Assembly (NCBI GenBank): GCA_964482515.1
Contig: CAYZXT010000022.1
Span: 1 to 38,628, forward strand
Source: CAYZXT01 sp964482515
GTDB taxonomy: Bacteria; Elusimicrobiota; Elusimicrobia; FEN-1173
Direction of reading: 5' to 3'
DNA: 38,628 bases
The notes below the pieces were generated by a model. The model was not told the origin of the DNA and did no database searches. It was given only the letters and a program-made list of their open reading frames with translations. How positions within the stretch are numbered: position 1 is the first letter of the stretch; each line of letters begins with the position of its first letter. A program made the position numbers and the translations under genes. Shown here in pieces: positions 7,094 to 15,255 of the stretch.

Positions 7094-7431
7094 TGGTTGA
7101 AATCACGGACGAATACATGCAGGAAAGCATCACCACGGCGAAGGAATATTGCGTCGTGATCCTCAAGGCGGGCCCGAAGCACGGCGCGCCCGGCGCGGAA
7201 AAAATCCTTTGGGAGCACGCGCGGCGGAACTTCGCCCTGCGCGAAGACGGGCTCCTCTCCATCGTCTGCCCCATCAGCGACGGCAGCTACCTCAACGGCG
7301 TCGGGATCTTCGACGCCTCGGCCAAGGAAGTCAAAAAGCTGATGGACGAGGACCCCGGCGTGAAAGAGGGGATCCTGTCCTACGAAGTCCATCCCTGCCG
7401 CAGCTTTCCCGGGGACAGCCTGCCGAAGTAG
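7093..7431 (+). CDS. YCII-like (YciI family) protein
   Basis: A 112-residue protein with the YCII ferredoxin-like pattern: an N-terminal strand YCVVILKAGP, a helix ILWEHARRNFALREDGLLSI, a central GVGIFDASAKEVKKLMDEDPGVKEGILSYEVHPC (a helix rich in DP-x-V followed by the last strand), and a short tail. These small dimeric alpha/beta-barrel proteins are of largely unknown function; a few are dehydrochlorinases or fused to other enzymes. ATG 7093 overlaps the pyrF stop by one base, and pyrE starts 12 bases after its stop. It therefore sits inside the pyrimidine operon and is probably co-translated with pyrF. A role in nucleotide metabolism is inferred from context only. Confidence 0.72.
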   Translation: MVEITDEYMQESITTAKEYCVVILKAGPKHGAPGAEKILWEHARRNFALREDGLLSIVCPISDGSYLNGVGIFDASAKEVKKLMDEDPGVKEGILSYEVHPCRSFPGDSLPK

Positions 7432-7443
7432 GACGGGGACGAA

Positions 7444-7983
7444 GTGAACGACGCGCTCGCCAAAAAGATCTACGAAACCTGCAACCTCAAGGGCAGGTTC
7501 CTTCTGCGCTCCGGCAAATATTCCGACGAGTATTTCGATAAATACCTGTTCGAGTCGCGGCCCGACCTGCTCGAGGCCATCGGCGCGGAGATGGCGAAGC
7601 TCCTTCCCAAGGGCACGGAGATCCTGGCCGGCCTGGAGATGGGCGGCATCCCCGTGGCCACGTCCATATCGCTGAAGTCGCGCCTCCCGGTGGTCTTCGT
7701 CCGCAAGAAAGCCAAGGAATACGGCACCTGCAAGATCGCCGAGGGACTGGATTTCAAGGGTAAGCGCGTGACCGTGATCGAGGACGTGGTGACGACCGGC
7801 GGCGCGATCATCGACGGCGTGGCCGAGCTGCGGAAGCGGGGCGCGATCGTGGACGACGTGCTGTGCGTGATCGACCGCGAGTCCGGCGGCACGGAGAAGC
7901 TCGCGGAGCAGAAACTGAAACTGACCGGTTTGTTCAAGGCGTCGCAACTGCGGGCGGCCGCGGGCGTCGCACAAAAAGTTTAA
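7444..7983 (+). CDS. pyrE: Orotate phosphoribosyltransferase
   Basis: Transfers the phosphoribosyl group from PRPP to orotate to give OMP, the substrate of the neighbouring PyrF. It has 179 residues, slightly short for the family (about 190-215), with no core motif missing. FLLRSGKYSDEYFDKY is the N-terminal orotate-binding region. RKKAKEYG at 87-94 is the K-x-x-K-x-Y/H-G catalytic loop. VIEDVVTTGG at 111-120 is the PRPP-binding motif. The start is GTG at 7444, 12 bases after the YCII gene, with a purine-rich GGGGACGAA before it. It is followed after 13 bases by purM, which joins pyrimidine and purine genes in one run. Confidence 0.94.
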   Translation: MNDALAKKIYETCNLKGRFLLRSGKYSDEYFDKYLFESRPDLLEAIGAEMAKLLPKGTEILAGLEMGGIPVATSISLKSRLPVVFVRKKAKEYGTCKIAEGLDFKGKRVTVIEDVVTTGGAIIDGVAELRKRGAIVDDVLCVIDRESGGTEKLAEQKLKLTGLFKASQLRAAAGVAQKV

Positions 7984-7996
7984 GGGGAACGACATC

Positions 7997-8962
7997 ATGG
8001 CAACCAAGTGGACCTACAAGAAATCCGGCGTGGACATCGACGCGGGCGACGCGCTGGTGGATTACATCCGCAAAAAGAACCCGGCCATCGGTGATTTCGC
8101 GGGGCTCTTCCCGATGCCCGGCGGCATGAAGAAGCCCTGCCTCGTGGGCTGCACCGACGGCGTCGGCACCAAGCTCGCCATCGCCCAGGAGCTCGGCATG
8201 CACGACACCATCGGCATCGACCTGGTGGCCATGAACGTGAACGACCTGATCTGCTGCGGCGCCAAGCCGCTTTTCTTTTTGGATTATTACGCTTCCGGCA
8301 AGCTGGACCTGAAGACCGCCAAGCGCGTGCTCAACGGCATCGTGGCGGGCTGCAAGGAATCCGACTGTCTATTGATCGGCGGCGAGACCGCGGAGATGCC
8401 GGGCATGTACCCGGTGGGGGAATACGACCTGGCGGGCTTCGCCGTCGGCGTGGTGGACCAGGAGAAGCGCGTCCGCAACGACAAGATCAAGGCCGGCGAC
8501 ATCCTGCTCGGCCTGCCGTCCAGCGGCGTGCATTCCAACGGTTATTCCCTGGTGCGGGCGCTGTTTAAAGGAAAAGACCTGAAGAAGTGGGGGAAGAAAC
8601 TCCTCGCGCCCACGAAGCTCTACGTCCGCCCCATCGTCAAGACGCTGGCCAAGTTCCCCGGCGCGGTGAAGGGCATCGCCCATATCACCGGCGGCGGATT
8701 GTTGGAGAACGTGCCGCGCTTCCTGCCGAAGAACCTGGACGCGGTGATCTTCCGCGCCACCTGGCCCGTGCCGGAGGTCTTCACCGAGATGCAGCGCCGC
8801 GGCAACGTGGACGACAAGGAGATGTTCCGCACCTTCAACATGGGGCTCGGCATGGTCCTGGCCGTGGACCCGAAGCGCGCCGACGCCGTCCAGAAGTTCC
8901 TGAAGACCTGCTACCGCGTGGGCCGCGTGGCCCCGGGCAAGCGATTGGTGAGATTGGTCTAG
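7997..8962 (+). CDS. purM: Phosphoribosylformylglycinamidine cyclo-ligase (AIR synthetase)
   Basis: Uses ATP to close FGAM into aminoimidazole ribotide, the fifth step of purine synthesis. It has 321 residues, a little shorter than the usual 340-350. The family hallmarks are present: YKKSGVDIDAGD at the N-terminus, GCTDGVGTKL near 51-60, DLVAMNVNDLICCGAKPLFFLDYYA near 75-99, GGETAEMPGMY at 128-138, SGVHSNGYSLVR and HITGGGLLENVPR. ATG 7997 is preceded by AAGGGG at suitable spacing. purN begins immediately after its stop (8963), so the two are in one transcript. No anomaly was seen. Confidence 0.95.
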   Translation: MATKWTYKKSGVDIDAGDALVDYIRKKNPAIGDFAGLFPMPGGMKKPCLVGCTDGVGTKLAIAQELGMHDTIGIDLVAMNVNDLICCGAKPLFFLDYYASGKLDLKTAKRVLNGIVAGCKESDCLLIGGETAEMPGMYPVGEYDLAGFAVGVVDQEKRVRNDKIKAGDILLGLPSSGVHSNGYSLVRALFKGKDLKKWGKKLLAPTKLYVRPIVKTLAKFPGAVKGIAHITGGGLLENVPRFLPKNLDAVIFRATWPVPEVFTEMQRRGNVDDKEMFRTFNMGLGMVLAVDPKRADAVQKFLKTCYRVGRVAPGKRLVRLV

Positions 8963-9631
8963 GTGCAAGTCCGGACCGTCGGCATAGGGGTTTTGGTTTC
9001 CGGCGGCGGATCGAACTTCCAGGCGCTGGCCGAAGCGGTCCGCAGCGGGCGGATTCCCCGGTCGGAGATCCGGCTGCTGGTCTCCAACAAGCCGGGCGTG
9101 GGCGCCTTGGACCGCGCGGCGAAGCTGGGCGTGGAAGCGCTGGTGCTGGAGCCCAAGAATTTTCCGGACCGGATCGCCTATTATGCGCGGATCATCGACG
9201 AATTAAAAAAGCGGCAGGTGGATTTGGTTTGCTTGGCCGGGTTTCTCCTCAAGATTGAGCCCAATTTGTTGAAGGAATTCCCCCGGCGCGTGGTGAACAT
9301 TCATCCCGCGCTTCTCCCGAAGTTCGGCGGACAGGGGATGTACGGCCACCATGTGCATGAGGCCGTGTTGAAGGCGGGCGAGGCGGAATCGGGCTGCACC
9401 GTGCATTTCGTCGACGAAGAGTTCGACCGCGGCCCGACGATCCTCAAGGCGCGCGTCCCCGTGCTGCCCAACGACACGGCGGAGACCCTGGCCGCGCGCG
9501 TGCTGGAGCAGGAACACCGGATTTACCCGGAGGCGGTCCGGCGGATCGTCCTGACGCTGACCGAGAAGATCGAACCGCCTTCGGAACAGACGCCGCTGAC
9601 GAAGAAACGTCCGCCGGAAAAACATCCATAA
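8963..9631 (+). CDS. purN: Phosphoribosylglycinamide formyltransferase
   Basis: Transfers a formyl group from 10-formyl-tetrahydrofolate to GAR, the third step of purine synthesis. It has 222 residues. The N-terminal VLVSGGGSNFQAL (10-22) binds the phosphate. The catalytic triad is visible as N112 and H114 (VNIHPALLPKF) and D155 (VDEEFDRGP). The GTG start at 8963 directly abuts the purM stop, so translation is likely coupled. A charged tail of about 20 residues (KIEPPSEQTPLTKKRPPEK) extends beyond the usual end and looks unstructured. purB follows after 16 bases. Confidence 0.95.
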   Translation: MQVRTVGIGVLVSGGGSNFQALAEAVRSGRIPRSEIRLLVSNKPGVGALDRAAKLGVEALVLEPKNFPDRIAYYARIIDELKKRQVDLVCLAGFLLKIEPNLLKEFPRRVVNIHPALLPKFGGQGMYGHHVHEAVLKAGEAESGCTVHFVDEEFDRGPTILKARVPVLPNDTAETLAARVLEQEHRIYPEAVRRIVLTLTEKIEPPSEQTPLTKKRPPEKHP

Positions 9632-9647
9632 AATTTAAGGAGCCCCT

Positions 9648-10940
9648 ATGATCCCCCGCTACACCCGCCCTGAAATGGGCCGTCTCTGGACCGACCAATA
9701 CCGCTGGGAAACCATCCTGGAGATCGAGCTTCTGGCCGCGGAGGCCTTGGCGCGCCGCGGAAAAGTCGACGCCAAGGCCGTGAGGGTCCTTCGCGCCAAA
9801 GCCAAGGTCGACGTCGACCGCATCCAGGAAATCGAAAAGACCACGAAGCACGACGTCATTGCGTTCCTGACGCAGATCGAGGAAGTGGTGGGGCCGGCGG
9901 CCAAGGCCCTGCACCAGGGGCTGACGTCCTCCGACGCGCTGGACACCGCGCTGGCCGTGCAGATGGTCCGCGCCGCGGAGATTCTGGAAGGCGATCTGCG
10001 GAGCCTGCTCCCCGTGGTCAAGCGCCTCGCCCTGAAGCACAAGGACACGTTGATGATGGGCCGCTCCCACGGCATCCACGCGGAACCGGTCACCTTCGGG
10101 TTCAAGGTCGCGAACTGGTACACGGAACTGAAGCGCGGCCTCTCCCGCCTGGCCGACGCCAAGGCGCAGGTCGCCTACGGGAAGATCTCCGGCGCCGTGG
10201 GGACTTTCGCCCACATGGACATGGAGATCGAGCGCGAGGTCTGCAAGGCGCTGGGCCTGAAGCCCGAGCCCGCGTCCACGCAGATCGTCCCGCGGGACCG
10301 CCACGCGCATTTCATCCAGACCCTCGCCCTGATCGGCGCGGGGTTCGACCGCATCGCCACCGAGATCCGCCACCTTCAGCGCACGGAAGTCCTGGAAGCC
10401 GAAGAGCCTTTTTCCAAGGGACAGAAGGGCTCCAGCGCCATGCCGCACAAGCGCAACCCCATCGCGTCCGAGAACATCTGCGGACTGGCCCGCCTGCTGC
10501 GCAGCTATTCCCTGGCGGCGCTGGAAAACGTGGCGCTCTGGCACGAGCGCGACATCTCCCATTCCTCCGTCGAGCGAGTGATCCTGCCCGACGCCACCGA
10601 GGCCCTGGACTTCATGATCGTGCGGATGCACCACGTTCTGTCCGGCCTGCAGGTCTATCCGCAGCGCATGCGGACGAACATGGCGAAGACGTCCGACATC
10701 GTCTGTTCCCAGCGGATCGTCATCGCCCTGACGAAGAAGGGCCTGCCCAAACAGAAAGCCTACGAGCTGGTGCAGAAGCACGCCCTCGACGCCTGGACCC
10801 AGGGCGCGGACTTCCGCAAGCTGATCGGCGCCGACCGCGAGATTGCGGGCCGCCTGACGCCCGCGGAAGTCAAAGAGTGCTTCGACCTCGGCGTGTTCGT
10901 CAAGAACGTGGGCAAGATCCTGGAGCGCAGTTTGACATGA
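9648..10940 (+). CDS. purB: Adenylosuccinate lyase
   Basis: Cleaves SAICAR to AICAR and adenylosuccinate to AMP with release of fumarate, acting twice in purine synthesis. It has 430 residues, normal for the bacterial family. The N-terminus IPRYTRPEMGRLWTDQYRW is typical. HDVIAFL, TSSDALDTA and GRSHGIHAEPVTFG carry the conserved substrate-binding His residues. The flexible signature loop KGSSAMPHKRNP lies at about 260-271 and contains the catalytic serine pair. The start ATG 9648 has AAGGAG at good spacing. The stop overlaps the ATG of the cREC gene (ATGA), so the next small protein is probably made together with PurB. Confidence 0.96.
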   Translation: MIPRYTRPEMGRLWTDQYRWETILEIELLAAEALARRGKVDAKAVRVLRAKAKVDVDRIQEIEKTTKHDVIAFLTQIEEVVGPAAKALHQGLTSSDALDTALAVQMVRAAEILEGDLRSLLPVVKRLALKHKDTLMMGRSHGIHAEPVTFGFKVANWYTELKRGLSRLADAKAQVAYGKISGAVGTFAHMDMEIEREVCKALGLKPEPASTQIVPRDRHAHFIQTLALIGAGFDRIATEIRHLQRTEVLEAEEPFSKGQKGSSAMPHKRNPIASENICGLARLLRSYSLAALENVALWHERDISHSSVERVILPDATEALDFMIVRMHHVLSGLQVYPQRMRTNMAKTSDIVCSQRIVIALTKKGLPKQKAYELVQKHALDAWTQGADFRKLIGADREIAGRLTPAEVKECFDLGVFVKNVGKILERSLT

Positions 10941-11233
10941 AGCTTTTCGTCGACGACGTCCGCACCCCGCCTCAGGGCTGGAGCCTGGCCCGCACGGTGC
11001 AGGAAGCCGTGGAGTTCCTCGGGAAGAACGCGGTGGACGAAGTGAGTTTGGATTATATGATCGGCGACAGCCTGGCGCAGAATTTTTCGCCCGTGGCGCG
11101 GTTCATCGTCACGCTGCCGGACGACAGGCGCCCGCGCGTGGTGCACATCCACACGGCGAGCTCGCATGGAGCGCGGGAGCTCTACGGGATTTTGGAAGGT
11201 TTCGTGAAGGAAATAAAGACGAGGCAGTACTGA
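10937..11233 (+). CDS. Cyclic-phosphate processing receiver (cREC) domain protein
   Basis: A 98-residue single-domain protein resembling the cyclic-phosphate processing receiver (cREC) family. It opens with LFVDDVRTPPQGW (D6, D7), has a second acidic site in VSLDYMIGD (D39), and shows a conserved His/Ser segment, VVHIHTASSHGARELY. The family is a divergent receiver fold proposed from comparative genomics to act on cyclic-phosphate ends or nucleotides; I know of no demonstrated activity. ATG 10937 overlaps the purB stop by four bases. The coupling to purB is the only hint of its role. Confidence 0.7.
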   Translation: MKLFVDDVRTPPQGWSLARTVQEAVEFLGKNAVDEVSLDYMIGDSLAQNFSPVARFIVTLPDDRRPRVVHIHTASSHGARELYGILEGFVKEIKTRQY

Positions 11234-11275
11234 CACCCAGGAATCAGGGTTGAGTCGGCCGGAGAGGTTTTCCCC

Positions 11276-11638
11276 ATGAAGGCGGCGAAGAGGATCGCGG
11301 CTGGCACGGCGGCGGAGCTGGAAAAATCGGGCGCCCTGAAATTCCGTTTCAAACGGAACGGGTATTTTCAGGAGGGCTTCGTCATCCGCGCCGGGAAAAA
11401 ACTCGCGGCCTACGTGAATCGCTGCCCCCACGCCGGGACGATGCTGGACTACGGCGACGGGGATTTTTTCACGGAAGATAAAACGCTTTTGATGTGCCGG
11501 ACCCACGGCGCGCTCTTCATCCCCGCGGACGGTTCTTGCGCGGGCGGCCCCTGCAACGGCCAGGGGCTGACGCGCCTTTCCGCCGCCGAGATAAACGGAA
11601 AAATCCTCATCGAGCCGCCGCTGGGCGACCCCGAATAA
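11276..11638 (+). CDS. Rieske [2Fe-2S] ferredoxin-type protein
   Basis: A small soluble protein of 120 residues with a complete Rieske cluster-binding set: C50-x-H52 (CPHAG) and C74-x-x-H77 (CRTHGALF). A G-x-C-x-G-G-P-C stretch follows (SCAGGPCNG), as in ferredoxins of the nitrite-reductase small-subunit/dioxygenase type. There is no signal peptide or membrane helix, so it is probably a cytoplasmic electron carrier. The start ATG 11276 lies 42 bases after the cREC gene with GGAGAGG upstream. It is the last gene before a promoter-bearing gap, so it probably ends the pur/pyr transcription unit. The redox partner is unknown. Confidence 0.85.
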   Translation: MKAAKRIAAGTAAELEKSGALKFRFKRNGYFQEGFVIRAGKKLAAYVNRCPHAGTMLDYGDGDFFTEDKTLLMCRTHGALFIPADGSCAGGPCNGQGLTRLSAAEINGKILIEPPLGDPE

Positions 11639-11690
11639 CCTTCCATCCGGCGTTTCGACCATCCTCCCCTGGCGCAGGGTCAGATTCCGC

Positions 11691-11719
11691 TTGACTTTTG
11701 CCTGCGACAACAGTAGTCT
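11691..11719 (+). promoter_or_regulatory. Putative sigma-70-type promoter of the HTH-receiver gene
   Basis: TTGACT (11691-11696), a 17-base spacer and TAGTCT (11714-11719) lie in the AT-rich gap before the regulator gene. Just downstream is a small inverted repeat, AGCCA-CT-TGGCT (11722-11733), which could be an operator. A second promoter-like pair, TTGGCT (11728-11733) and TAATAA (11751-11756), also has 17-base spacing. AGGAGG (11772-11777) is the ribosome-binding site, 13 bases from the ATG. Confidence 0.5.
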
Positions 11720-11790
11720 TTAGCCACTTGGCTGATAATTACCTTTCTTGTAATAATTCTCTTTATTAATTAGGAGGCTTCGAACCAGCC

Positions 11791-12384
11791 ATGGCTGAGA
11801 AAATTTATACCACCTTCCAGGTCGCGGCCCTCTGTCGCGTACAGCCCTCAACCGTCATTAAGTGGGCCAATCAAAACCTTCTCCTGACCTATACGACTCC
11901 GGGCGGGCACCGGCGGATCAAGGAAGCCGATCTGCTGGCGTTCATCAAGCAATACAGGATTCCCGTCCCCGAAGAGCTCCAAAAGCCTGTCCGCCGCGTC
12001 CTGGTCGTCGACGACGAAAAGGACATCGGCCAGATGATCAGCCGCGCCTTCCGCAAGGCCGCGAAAGGCGTGGAAGCCGAATGGATACAGGATGGCGTGG
12101 AAGCCCTCCTTTCCGTCGGTAAGAATCCGCCGGACCTCATCGTCCTCGATGTTGTCATGCCCAATGTGGATGGATGCCGGGTGTTGGCCACCCTGCGTTC
12201 CGACCCGCGAACGCAGAAGGTGAAAGTCGTAGGAATCACGGGGCAGCTCCATCTCGCCCCCGACAAGCTGGGTTTTATGCGGCGACATACCGATGCGTTC
12301 TTCTTTAAACCATTCACCATCAAGGAGCTCGTATGCGAATCGATGTCTCTCATGGGGCTGCCAATGCCGGTCAAGACGCGCTAA
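11791..12384 (+). CDS. HTH (MerR/excisionase-type) - receiver fusion regulator
   Basis: A 197-residue regulator. Residues 6-52 form a MerR/BldC-like winged helix with the hallmark TTPGGHRRIKEADLLAFI. Residues 68-190 form a response-regulator receiver domain with all active-site residues: D74 and D75 (VVDDEKD), phospho-acceptor D120 (IVLDVVMP), T150 (GITG) and K173 (FFKPF). The order is reversed relative to usual DNA-binding response regulators, whose receiver comes first. It presumably binds DNA in a phosphorylation-dependent way. The cognate kinase is not adjacent, though a hybrid kinase lies at 19378-22461. Its last 52 bases overlap the TPP-enzyme gene, so it probably controls the gene set that follows. 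Confidence 0.85.
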   Translation: MAEKIYTTFQVAALCRVQPSTVIKWANQNLLLTYTTPGGHRRIKEADLLAFIKQYRIPVPEELQKPVRRVLVVDDEKDIGQMISRAFRKAAKGVEAEWIQDGVEALLSVGKNPPDLIVLDVVMPNVDGCRVLATLRSDPRTQKVKVVGITGQLHLAPDKLGFMRRHTDAFFFKPFTIKELVCESMSLMGLPMPVKTR

Positions 12385-14144
12385 GGACCGATGGGCATTT
12401 AGTAGAGCCTGACCCGCAGACAGTACCCGCCGTCCAGCTGCTGATGCGCTACCTGGAGGGCGAGGACGTGGATTGCATCTTCGGGATTCCGGGCGGACCG
12501 CTGATGCCGCTGTATGAAGCGATCTTTGACCGGCGGCGCATCCGGCCCATCATCGCGAAGCACGAGGAGGGGGCGGCCTTCATGGCGGACGGCTACTCCC
12601 GGGTGAGCGGCCGACTCGGCGTCTGCTGCACCACCACCGGTCCCGGCGCCACCAACGCGTTGACGGGCATGGCCTGCGCCCACCGCGACTCCGTCCCCAT
12701 CCTCCTCCTCACCGCCCAGATCGCCGCCTCCGCCTTCGGCAAAGGCGCCGCCCAGGAAAGCTCCCCCCTCGGAATCGACATCGTCGACATGTTCAAGAAC
12801 GTCACCAAGGCCAGCCTCATGCTGGTCTCGCCCGAAAAGACCGCGGAAATGTCGCGTCACTTGTTGCGGACGGCGTTGAGCGGGCGCCCGGGTCCCGTCC
12901 ATTTCAACCTGCCGGCGGACATGATGAAGCGCCGCGTCCCCGACGATTACCGCCCCTCCGCTCAGTACCGCCCTCAGATGGAGCAGTTCGACCGCCATTC
13001 CGTGAAGGAGGCGGCCAAGCATGTTCTGCGCGCCCAGCGCCCCGTGATCCTGGCGGGCTACGGCGTGCACCTGTCCCGCGCCTATGCGGAACTGCGGACG
13101 CTGGCCGAACGCCTGCGCGCGCCGGTGGCCACCACGCCCAAGGCCAAGGGCGTGTTTCCGGAGGACCACGTCCTGTCGCTCGGCGTCTTCGGCCTGGCCG
13201 GATCCCCACAGGCGGACGCCATGATGTTTTCCGAGGACACGGACCTCCTGCTGGCGGTCGGCACGAGTTTCGGCGAAGCGGCGACCCACGCCTGGGACCC
13301 TCGGCTGGTCAAGGACAAGAAACTCATCCAGATCGACGTCGACCCGCGCGAGATGGGGAAAAACTATCCGCTCCAGGTCGGCGTGGTGGGGGACGCGAAG
13401 CAGGTGATCACGGAACTTAATTTCCAGATCGAGCGCGACAACCAATGGCTGGACGCGGACATCGATTACGATAAGAGGTTGTCGATGGTGCGCGCGCTGA
13501 AGGCCCTGCATCCGCGTTTCATCGACCGGGCGATGATGGAGGACGAATCGGTTCCGCTCAAGCCCCAGCGCGCGGTCGCCGAGATGCGCCAGGCCCTGCC
13601 GGACGACGCCATCCTGTTCGTGGACATCGGCAACGTCATGGCTTGGGCCCTGCACTATTATCCGGTCCGCGAACCCGGAACGTTTTTCATCAATATGGGT
13701 TTCGGCTCCATGGGGCACGGCGTGGCCGGCGCCATCGGCGGAAAGATGGCCGCGCCGGACCGCGTGGTGGCGGCCTTGGTGGGCGACGGGGCCTTCGCCA
13801 TGAACGGGATGGAAGTGCACACCGCCGTCGAGAACAACATCCCCGTCATCTGGATCGTGCAGAACAACGGCGGGCACGGGATGGTCCATTTCGGCGAGAC
13901 CATGCAGTTCAAGGGGAAGTTCAACACGTCGATGTTCCGGAAGCCGCTGGAGATCGCCAAGATGGCGGAGGCCCTCGGCGCTCTGGCTTTCCGGGTGGAA
14001 AGGCCGGGCGAGTTGAAAAAGGCCATCAAGGACGCCATCGCCGCCAAGCGGCCGACCGTCATCGACGTCCAGATCGATCCGCGCACCGCGCCGCCGACCG
14101 GCGTTCGTATTGAAACGCTTGAAAAGTTTTTCAACCAGGATTGA
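12333..14144 (+). CDS. Thiamine-pyrophosphate enzyme, acetolactate-synthase-like
   Basis: A 603-residue protein of the TPP-dependent acetolactate synthase/benzoylformate decarboxylase superfamily. The N-terminal Pyr domain has IFGIPGGPLMPLYEA and the catalytic Glu E78 (KHEEGAAFMADGYSR). A central domain (about 220-370) follows. The C-terminal PP domain has the TPP/Mg motif GDG (484-486) ending in NN (511-512). Where biosynthetic acetolactate synthases read GMVRQWQ, this protein reads GMVHFGETMQF, and no small regulatory subunit gene is nearby, so classical IlvB is unlikely. The product could be an acyloin or a decarboxylated keto acid. ATG 12333 has AAGGAG at 12322-12327 with 5-base spacing, which supports the 52-base overlap with the regulator gene. 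Two methyltransferase genes follow. Confidence 0.85.
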   Translation: MRIDVSHGAANAGQDALRTDGHLVEPDPQTVPAVQLLMRYLEGEDVDCIFGIPGGPLMPLYEAIFDRRRIRPIIAKHEEGAAFMADGYSRVSGRLGVCCTTTGPGATNALTGMACAHRDSVPILLLTAQIAASAFGKGAAQESSPLGIDIVDMFKNVTKASLMLVSPEKTAEMSRHLLRTALSGRPGPVHFNLPADMMKRRVPDDYRPSAQYRPQMEQFDRHSVKEAAKHVLRAQRPVILAGYGVHLSRAYAELRTLAERLRAPVATTPKAKGVFPEDHVLSLGVFGLAGSPQADAMMFSEDTDLLLAVGTSFGEAATHAWDPRLVKDKKLIQIDVDPREMGKNYPLQVGVVGDAKQVITELNFQIERDNQWLDADIDYDKRLSMVRALKALHPRFIDRAMMEDESVPLKPQRAVAEMRQALPDDAILFVDIGNVMAWALHYYPVREPGTFFINMGFGSMGHGVAGAIGGKMAAPDRVVAALVGDGAFAMNGMEVHTAVENNIPVIWIVQNNGGHGMVHFGETMQFKGKFNTSMFRKPLEIAKMAEALGALAFRVERPGELKKAIKDAIAAKRPTVIDVQIDPRTAPPTGVRIETLEKFFNQD

Positions 14145-14176
14145 TTTGCCGTTACGCCATATCCGCTGGAGGACAA

Positions 14177-15241
14177 ATGCCTGACATAATGGATGCGCCG
14201 AAAAGCGCGAGGATCGCGATGGACCGGGAAAAACTTGAGTTGATAGCGGGCGGCCATACCGCGTTCCAGCTCCTATGGGCGGGGGTCGAACTCGGATTGT
14301 TCAATTTGCTTTCGCGGCGTCCCGCGCTCACCGAACCGGAGATCAGCCGGGAGCTGAAACTCGAGAACAAACCCGTGCGGATCCTGCTGGTCGGACTGCT
14401 TTCTCTGGGCCTGATAGAAAAAGAGGACGATTCCTACCTGAACGCGGCGCTCGCCGAGGAAAGTCTGGTGGATGGAAGGCCGGGGTCCATGGCGCCGCTT
14501 TTCGCCTGGCACGCCCGGATCGTTTATCCGACGCTTGTGGACTTCGTCGACTCCTTGCGCGGGAACCGGAACGTGGGACTGCGTCACTTCCCCGGTGACG
14601 GGAACACGCTTTATGAGCGATTGGTCTCCCATCCGGAAATGGAGCGGATTTTCCAGCGGGCCATGAGCGCGAATTCCCAAAAAACCAACGAGGCCCTTTT
14701 TCACGCCTACGACTTCGGCCGTTTCAGCCACATCCTGGACGTCGGCGGCGGCGACGGGACGAACACCACCGGACTGGTCAAACGATTTCCCTTGTTGACC
14801 GCCACCGTCTTCGACATGGAATCCGTCTGCAACATCGCGAAAGCGAACATCCGCAAGCTGGGCTTCGGAGGTAAAGTGCAGACCCACGCCGGCAACTTCC
14901 TGCAGGACACGTTCCCGAAAGGCGCGGACGGGATCATGTTCAACCACATCCTGCCCATCTGGTCCGAGGAACGGAACATCGCGCTCATGAAGAAAAGCTA
15001 CGACGCGCTGCCGAGCGGCGGCGCGGTCTTCATCTACAACATGATGATGCGAGACGACGACATGGGGCCGATGATGCCCGCTTTCGGTTCCGTGTATTTC
15101 CTGACGCTCGCGACCGGCGAGGGAATGCTCTATCGCTGGAAGGACTACGAGAGTTTCCTGCGCGCGGCCGGGTTCGACCGGATCGAACGGGTCGACGGTC
15201 TTCCCTTCCACCACGGATTGTTGGTCGGAATAAAAAGTTAG
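14177..15241 (+). CDS. SAM-dependent methyltransferase (CrtF/HIOMT type), copy 1
   Basis: 354 residues. A helical dimerisation/winged-helix domain (about 20-100; AFQLLWAGVELGLFNLLS) precedes a class I methyltransferase fold with SAM motif DVGGGDGTNT from D188. It belongs to the O-methyltransferase group that includes acetylserotonin and hydroxyneurosporene methyltransferases. In that group a catalytic His lies in H-x-L-H-D-W; here the stretch reads NHILPIWSEE, so the base position is P260. It may act on a non-phenolic substrate, work without that base, or be inactive. ATG 14177 was chosen for its GGAGGA ribosome-binding site. It lies 32 bases after the TPP-enzyme gene and 14 bases before a second, divergent copy. 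Confidence 0.83.
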   Translation: MPDIMDAPKSARIAMDREKLELIAGGHTAFQLLWAGVELGLFNLLSRRPALTEPEISRELKLENKPVRILLVGLLSLGLIEKEDDSYLNAALAEESLVDGRPGSMAPLFAWHARIVYPTLVDFVDSLRGNRNVGLRHFPGDGNTLYERLVSHPEMERIFQRAMSANSQKTNEALFHAYDFGRFSHILDVGGGDGTNTTGLVKRFPLLTATVFDMESVCNIAKANIRKLGFGGKVQTHAGNFLQDTFPKGADGIMFNHILPIWSEERNIALMKKSYDALPSGGAVFIYNMMMRDDDMGPMMPAFGSVYFLTLATGEGMLYRWKDYESFLRAAGFDRIERVDGLPFHHGLLVGIKS

Positions 15242-15255
15242 CGCGGGGGCTTCCT

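Noticed and set aside
12399..13889. Long minus-strand open frame (about 496 codons) opposite the TPP-enzyme gene
   Set aside because: Its protein is rich in His, Arg, Asp and Gly with no recognisable domain, as expected from antisense frames in GC-rich genes. The plus-strand frame has clear TPP motifs.
12333..14144. Calling the TPP enzyme ilvB (branched-chain amino acid synthesis)
   Set aside because: The GMVRQWQ-type specificity segment is replaced by GMVHFGETMQF, and no ilvN or ilvC is adjacent, so the general superfamily name is safer.
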